Both the position numbers and the translations under genes were made by a program. From Candidatus Pelagibacter sp. TMED197 (lineage in GTDB: Bacteria > Pseudomonadota > Alphaproteobacteria > Pelagibacterales > Pelagibacteraceae), in the NCBI GenBank assembly GCA_002169755.1, contig NHIU01000005.1, positions 1-9,072 of the forward strand: a DNA stretch of 9,072 bases, written 5' to 3'. Each line of letters starts with the position of its first letter. The stretch's first letter is position 1. Positions 7,191 to 9,072 of this stretch are shown here, in pieces. The notes below the pieces were generated by a model. The model ran no database searches, had not been told where the DNA came from, and saw only the letters and a program-made list of their open reading frames with translations.

Positions 7191-7298
7191 CTCAAAACTT
7201 TCCGCAAATACTCAAGTTTTTGCGGTGCTCTTGAGAACAAGAGTGTCGACACTAGTCAGCGAAGGTTCGCCCACTAGTGCGATAGGTGTTGGGTTTTA
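7171..7298 (+). promoter_or_regulatory. Structured 5' leader RNA of ffh (candidate cis-regulatory ffh motif)
   Basis: The DNA between dapF and ffh is richer in G and C than its surroundings and folds densely on the ffh strand. Seen directly: (1) a perfect 7-bp hairpin CCGCAAA 7202-7208 / TTTGCGG 7219-7225; (2) its loop bases CTCAAG 7211-7216 are exactly complementary to CTTGAG 7230-7235, making an H-type pseudoknot; (3) a long stem-loop 7244-7284, with CACTAGT 7250-7256 pairing ACTAGTG 7273-7279, extended below by TGTCG 7244-7248 / CGATA 7280-7284 around a bulged A7249, and capped by GCGA 7259-7262 / TCGC 7267-7270 with loop AGGT; (4) a possible closing helix AAAACCCCAA 7171-7180 / TTGGGTTTT 7289-7297 with one bulged C, ending 6 bases before the ffh ATG. 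From memory, a candidate cis-regulatory RNA upstream of ffh was described in Ca. Pelagibacter ubique by comparative genomics, and this fits it. Control of ffh translation is inference. Confidence 0.75.
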
Positions 7299-7303
7299 TA
7301 AAT

Positions 7304-8656
7304 ATGTTTGAAAATTTAACAAATAAATTAGAAAGTATTTTTTCTAAACTTAAAAGTGCACCTTCTTTAACAGAAGAACAGGTAGACACTGGTTTAAAAG
7401 AAATAAGACTAGCTTTGTTAGAAGCAGATGTAGCTCTCTCTGTTACCAAAGATTTTATTTCTAATGTGAAACCCAAAGCTATAGGGAAAGAAATTATTAA
7501 ATCAACATCTGCTGGTCAGATGATAGTTAAAATTGTTTATGATGAATTGGTAAACATTTTAGGATCTAAAAATGATGGATTAAACTTAAAAGCTGTTCCA
7601 CCAATTTCTCTTTTATTAGTTGGTTTACAAGGTTCAGGAAAAACAACCTCAGCAGCAAAGCTTGCAAAAAATATTGAAAAAAATCATAAAAAAAAAGTAA
7701 TGTTAGTTAGTTTGGACGTTTATCGACCAGCCGCTCAAGAGCAACTAAAATTGCTTGCAGAAACTAATGGAATTCAATTTTTGCCAATTGTTGAAAAGCA
7801 ACTACCAATTGATATCACTAAGAGAGCTTTAAATGCAGCTAATCTAAACGGTTCAGATATTATAATTTTTGATACGGCAGGCAGGACCCAAATAGATCTA
7901 TCTATGATGTCAGAGATAAAACAAATTAAAGATATCGCAAAACCAACCGAAACAATTTTAGTAGCAGATTCTCTAACCGGACAAATAGCAGTAAATGTAG
8001 CTAAGGAATTTGACGCAGCTGTGAATTTATCTGGAATAATTTTAACAAGAGTTGATGGGGACGCAAGAGGCGGAGCAGCATTAAGCATGAAACATGTTTC
8101 TGGCAAACCAATTAAATTTATTGGAGTAGGAGAAAAAATTACAGATCTAGAAATATTTCATCCTGATAGATTAGCAAATAGAATTTTAGGTATGGGGGAT
8201 GTTGTTACTTTAGTTGAAAAAGCACAACAAGATTTGAGTGATGAAAAAATTAAAGAAACAGAGGAGGAAATAAAAAAAGGAATATTTACAATGGATTCTT
8301 ATCTCGCTCAGATAAGACAAATGAAAAAAATGGGAGGAATGGAGGGTGTAATGTCTATGCTGCCAGGGGTAAATAAAATGAGGGCTAAAATGGATCAAGC
8401 AAATATTGATGAGAAAATGTTAGTGGAAAATGAAGCTATAATATTGTCAATGACTAAAAAAGAAAGAGAAAATCCAAAAATAATAAGTGGATCTAGAAGA
8501 AAAAGGATTTCTATAGGATCAGGTGTAGATGTTTCAAAAATTAATAAATTACTTAAACAATTCAAAATGATGTCGGATATGATGAAGAAGATGTCTCAAG
8601 GAAAAAAAATTCCATCTGGAATGATACCAGATGAAATGCTCAATCAACTAAAATGA
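7304..8656 (+). CDS. ffh: Signal recognition particle protein Ffh
   Basis: This is the cytosolic GTPase subunit of the signal recognition particle. It binds signal sequences of nascent membrane proteins and the 4.5S RNA, then docks with FtsY. I choose ATG 7304 because it gives the canonical MFENLTNKLESIF start; an upstream in-frame GTG at 7286 lies within the structured leader. The 450 residues comprise the N domain (1-95), the G domain and the methionine-rich M domain (about 329-450). G-domain motifs are GLQGSGKT (107-114), DVYRPAA (138-144), DTAGR (190-194), TRVD (248-251) and GVGEKITDLEIF (274-285). The RNA-binding segment SRRKRISIGSG (397-407) is intact in the M domain. The length is normal. 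rpsP follows after 10 bases, so the two are co-transcribed. A structured leader directly upstream suggests post-transcriptional control. Confidence 0.98.
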   Translation: MFENLTNKLESIFSKLKSAPSLTEEQVDTGLKEIRLALLEADVALSVTKDFISNVKPKAIGKEIIKSTSAGQMIVKIVYDELVNILGSKNDGLNLKAVPPISLLLVGLQGSGKTTSAAKLAKNIEKNHKKKVMLVSLDVYRPAAQEQLKLLAETNGIQFLPIVEKQLPIDITKRALNAANLNGSDIIIFDTAGRTQIDLSMMSEIKQIKDIAKPTETILVADSLTGQIAVNVAKEFDAAVNLSGIILTRVDGDARGGAALSMKHVSGKPIKFIGVGEKITDLEIFHPDRLANRILGMGDVVTLVEKAQQDLSDEKIKETEEEIKKGIFTMDSYLAQIRQMKKMGGMEGVMSMLPGVNKMRAKMDQANIDEKMLVENEAIILSMTKKERENPKIISGSRRKRISIGSGVDVSKINKLLKQFKMMSDMMKKMSQGKKIPSGMIPDEMLNQLK

Positions 8657-8666
8657 AAGGTATAAA

Positions 8667-9072
8667 ATGTTAAGAATAAGATTATCTATGGGTGGTGTAA
8701 GAAAAAGACCAGTCTATAAAATAGTAGTAGCTGACGGAAGATATCCAAGAGATGGAAAATTTATTGAAAAGTTAGGATCCTATAATCCTCTTTTACCAAA
8801 AGATAAAAAGGAGAGGATTAAGATCGAATTTGAAAGAGTTAAATATTGGATTAATAAAGGAGCTCAACCAACTTTGAGAGTGTCAAGAATATTAGGAGAA
8901 ATGCAATTGATGCCAATGCCTAAACCAAGCAATAATCCTTTAAAAGCTATTCCTAAAAAAGATAGAAAAAAAGTAGCGAAAGAAGAACCTAAAGCAGAAG
9001 CAAAAAAGGAAGAGCCTAAGAAGGCAGAACCTAAAGCAGAAGCAAAAAAGGAAGAGCCTAAGAAGGCAGAAC
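8667..9072 (+). CDS. rpsP: 30S ribosomal protein S16, 3' end outside the window (partial)
   Basis: This is a small-subunit ribosomal protein that binds 16S rRNA and helps 30S assembly. The frame opens at ATG 8667, with a good ribosome site (AAAGG, 8656-8660, 6 bases upstream) overlapping the ffh stop. Core motifs are MLRIRLSMGGVRKRPVYKIV (1-20), DGRYPRDGKFIEKLGSYNP (23-41) and a segment of about residues 54-75 with VKYWINKGAQPT (58-69) and LRVSRI (70-75). That accounts for the usual 80-90 residues of S16. The frame then continues without a stop for about 50 more codons to the window end. This tail is rich in Lys, Glu, Pro and Ala (KEEPKAEAKKEEPKKAEP...) and is encoded by 42-base tandem repeats. 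It is likely disordered and solvent-exposed. ffh-rpsP is a familiar order, usually continuing with rimM and trmD. Confidence 0.97.
   Translation, partial: MLRIRLSMGGVRKRPVYKIVVADGRYPRDGKFIEKLGSYNPLLPKDKKERIKIEFERVKYWINKGAQPTLRVSRILGEMQLMPMPKPSNNPLKAIPKKDRKKVAKEEPKAEAKKEEPKKAEPKAEAKKEEPKKAE
8985..9071 (+). repeat. Perfect 42-base tandem repeat in the rpsP tail
   Basis: Two base-identical 42-base units, 8985-9026 and 9027-9068, are followed by the first codon of a third at 9069-9071. Each encodes the 14 residues EPKAEAKKEEPKKA in the rpsP frame, so a change in copy number keeps the frame. Within each unit there is weaker internal similarity (EPKAEAKKE and EEPKKA both carry a Lys/Glu/Pro module). 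The identity at silent positions indicates recent duplication or ongoing homogenisation. The array continues past the window edge, so the copy number is unknown. Confidence 0.92.

Noticed and set aside
7242..7253. Perfect 12-base palindrome AGTGTCGACACT as a regulator operator
   Set aside because: Most of it is accounted for by the strands of the long RNA stem-loop. No second copy or matching regulator gene is seen, so an operator is not supported, although it is not excluded.
7244..7284. A tRNA or rho-independent terminator in the dapF-ffh gap
   Set aside because: GGTTCGCCC looks T-arm-like, but there is no acceptor, D or anticodon arm. The stem is followed by GTGTTGGGTTTTATA rather than a clean T-run, and by the ffh start.
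7171..7298. The structured region upstream of ffh as the SRP RNA (4.5S, ffs) itself
   Set aside because: It lacks the GGAA tetraloop and the AGCAG strand of the SRP RNA apical domain, and it is not a single long hairpin. A cis-acting leader fits better.
7286..7306. Upstream GTG start for Ffh at 7286
   Set aside because: It adds LGFIN-type residues not seen in Ffh and starts within the folded leader; ATG 7304 gives the canonical MFENL start.

Overview
The window looks like an AT-rich, densely packed marine alphaproteobacterial genome, most likely SAR11 (Pelagibacterales). The reasons are very short or negative intergenic distances, strong A/T codon bias, Lys/Ile/Asn-rich proteins, a TRAP transporter of the FcbT type, and the ffh-rpsP order next to a divergent dapF-ftsY pair. 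I assigned the taxon by pattern recognition, not by a database search.

Left part (1-5402, plus strand): the 3' end of a TRAP substrate-binding protein gene is followed by a very strong intrinsic terminator. After it comes a compact run of genes: small TRAP permease (dctQ-like), large TRAP permease (dctM-like), an amidase-signature hydrolase, an unrecognised 59-residue two-helix membrane protein at 3549-3728, an EamA/DMT-type exporter-like protein, and a membrane-anchored alpha/beta hydrolase. Adjacent genes overlap or lie within 9 bases, so they are probably co-transcribed. A plausible reading is uptake of an organic acid or amide by the TRAP system and hydrolysis by the amidase, with the last genes possibly only hitch-hiking. 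The substrate cannot be read from the sequence.

Middle part (5399-7139, minus strand): dapF (lysine/peptidoglycan diaminopimelate epimerase) followed after 1 base by ftsY, the SRP receptor, here a short form without an acidic N-terminal A domain. The ftsY stop overlaps the stop of the convergent hydrolase gene.

Right part (7140-9072, plus strand): a 164-base divergent intergenic region contains a GC-richer, highly structured leader (H-type pseudoknot, long stem-loop, possible closing helix) immediately upstream of ffh, the SRP GTPase. It fits the candidate cis-regulatory RNA that I recall being reported upstream of ffh in Ca. Pelagibacter ubique. ffh is followed after 10 bases by rpsP (ribosomal protein S16). 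rpsP carries a Lys/Glu/Pro/Ala tail built from perfect 42-base tandem repeats and runs off the window end.

The most interesting element is the ffh leader RNA, followed by the repetitive S16 tail and the overlapped small membrane protein. I see no mobile element, CRISPR array, tRNA or rRNA, and no gene-free stretch over 300 bases.
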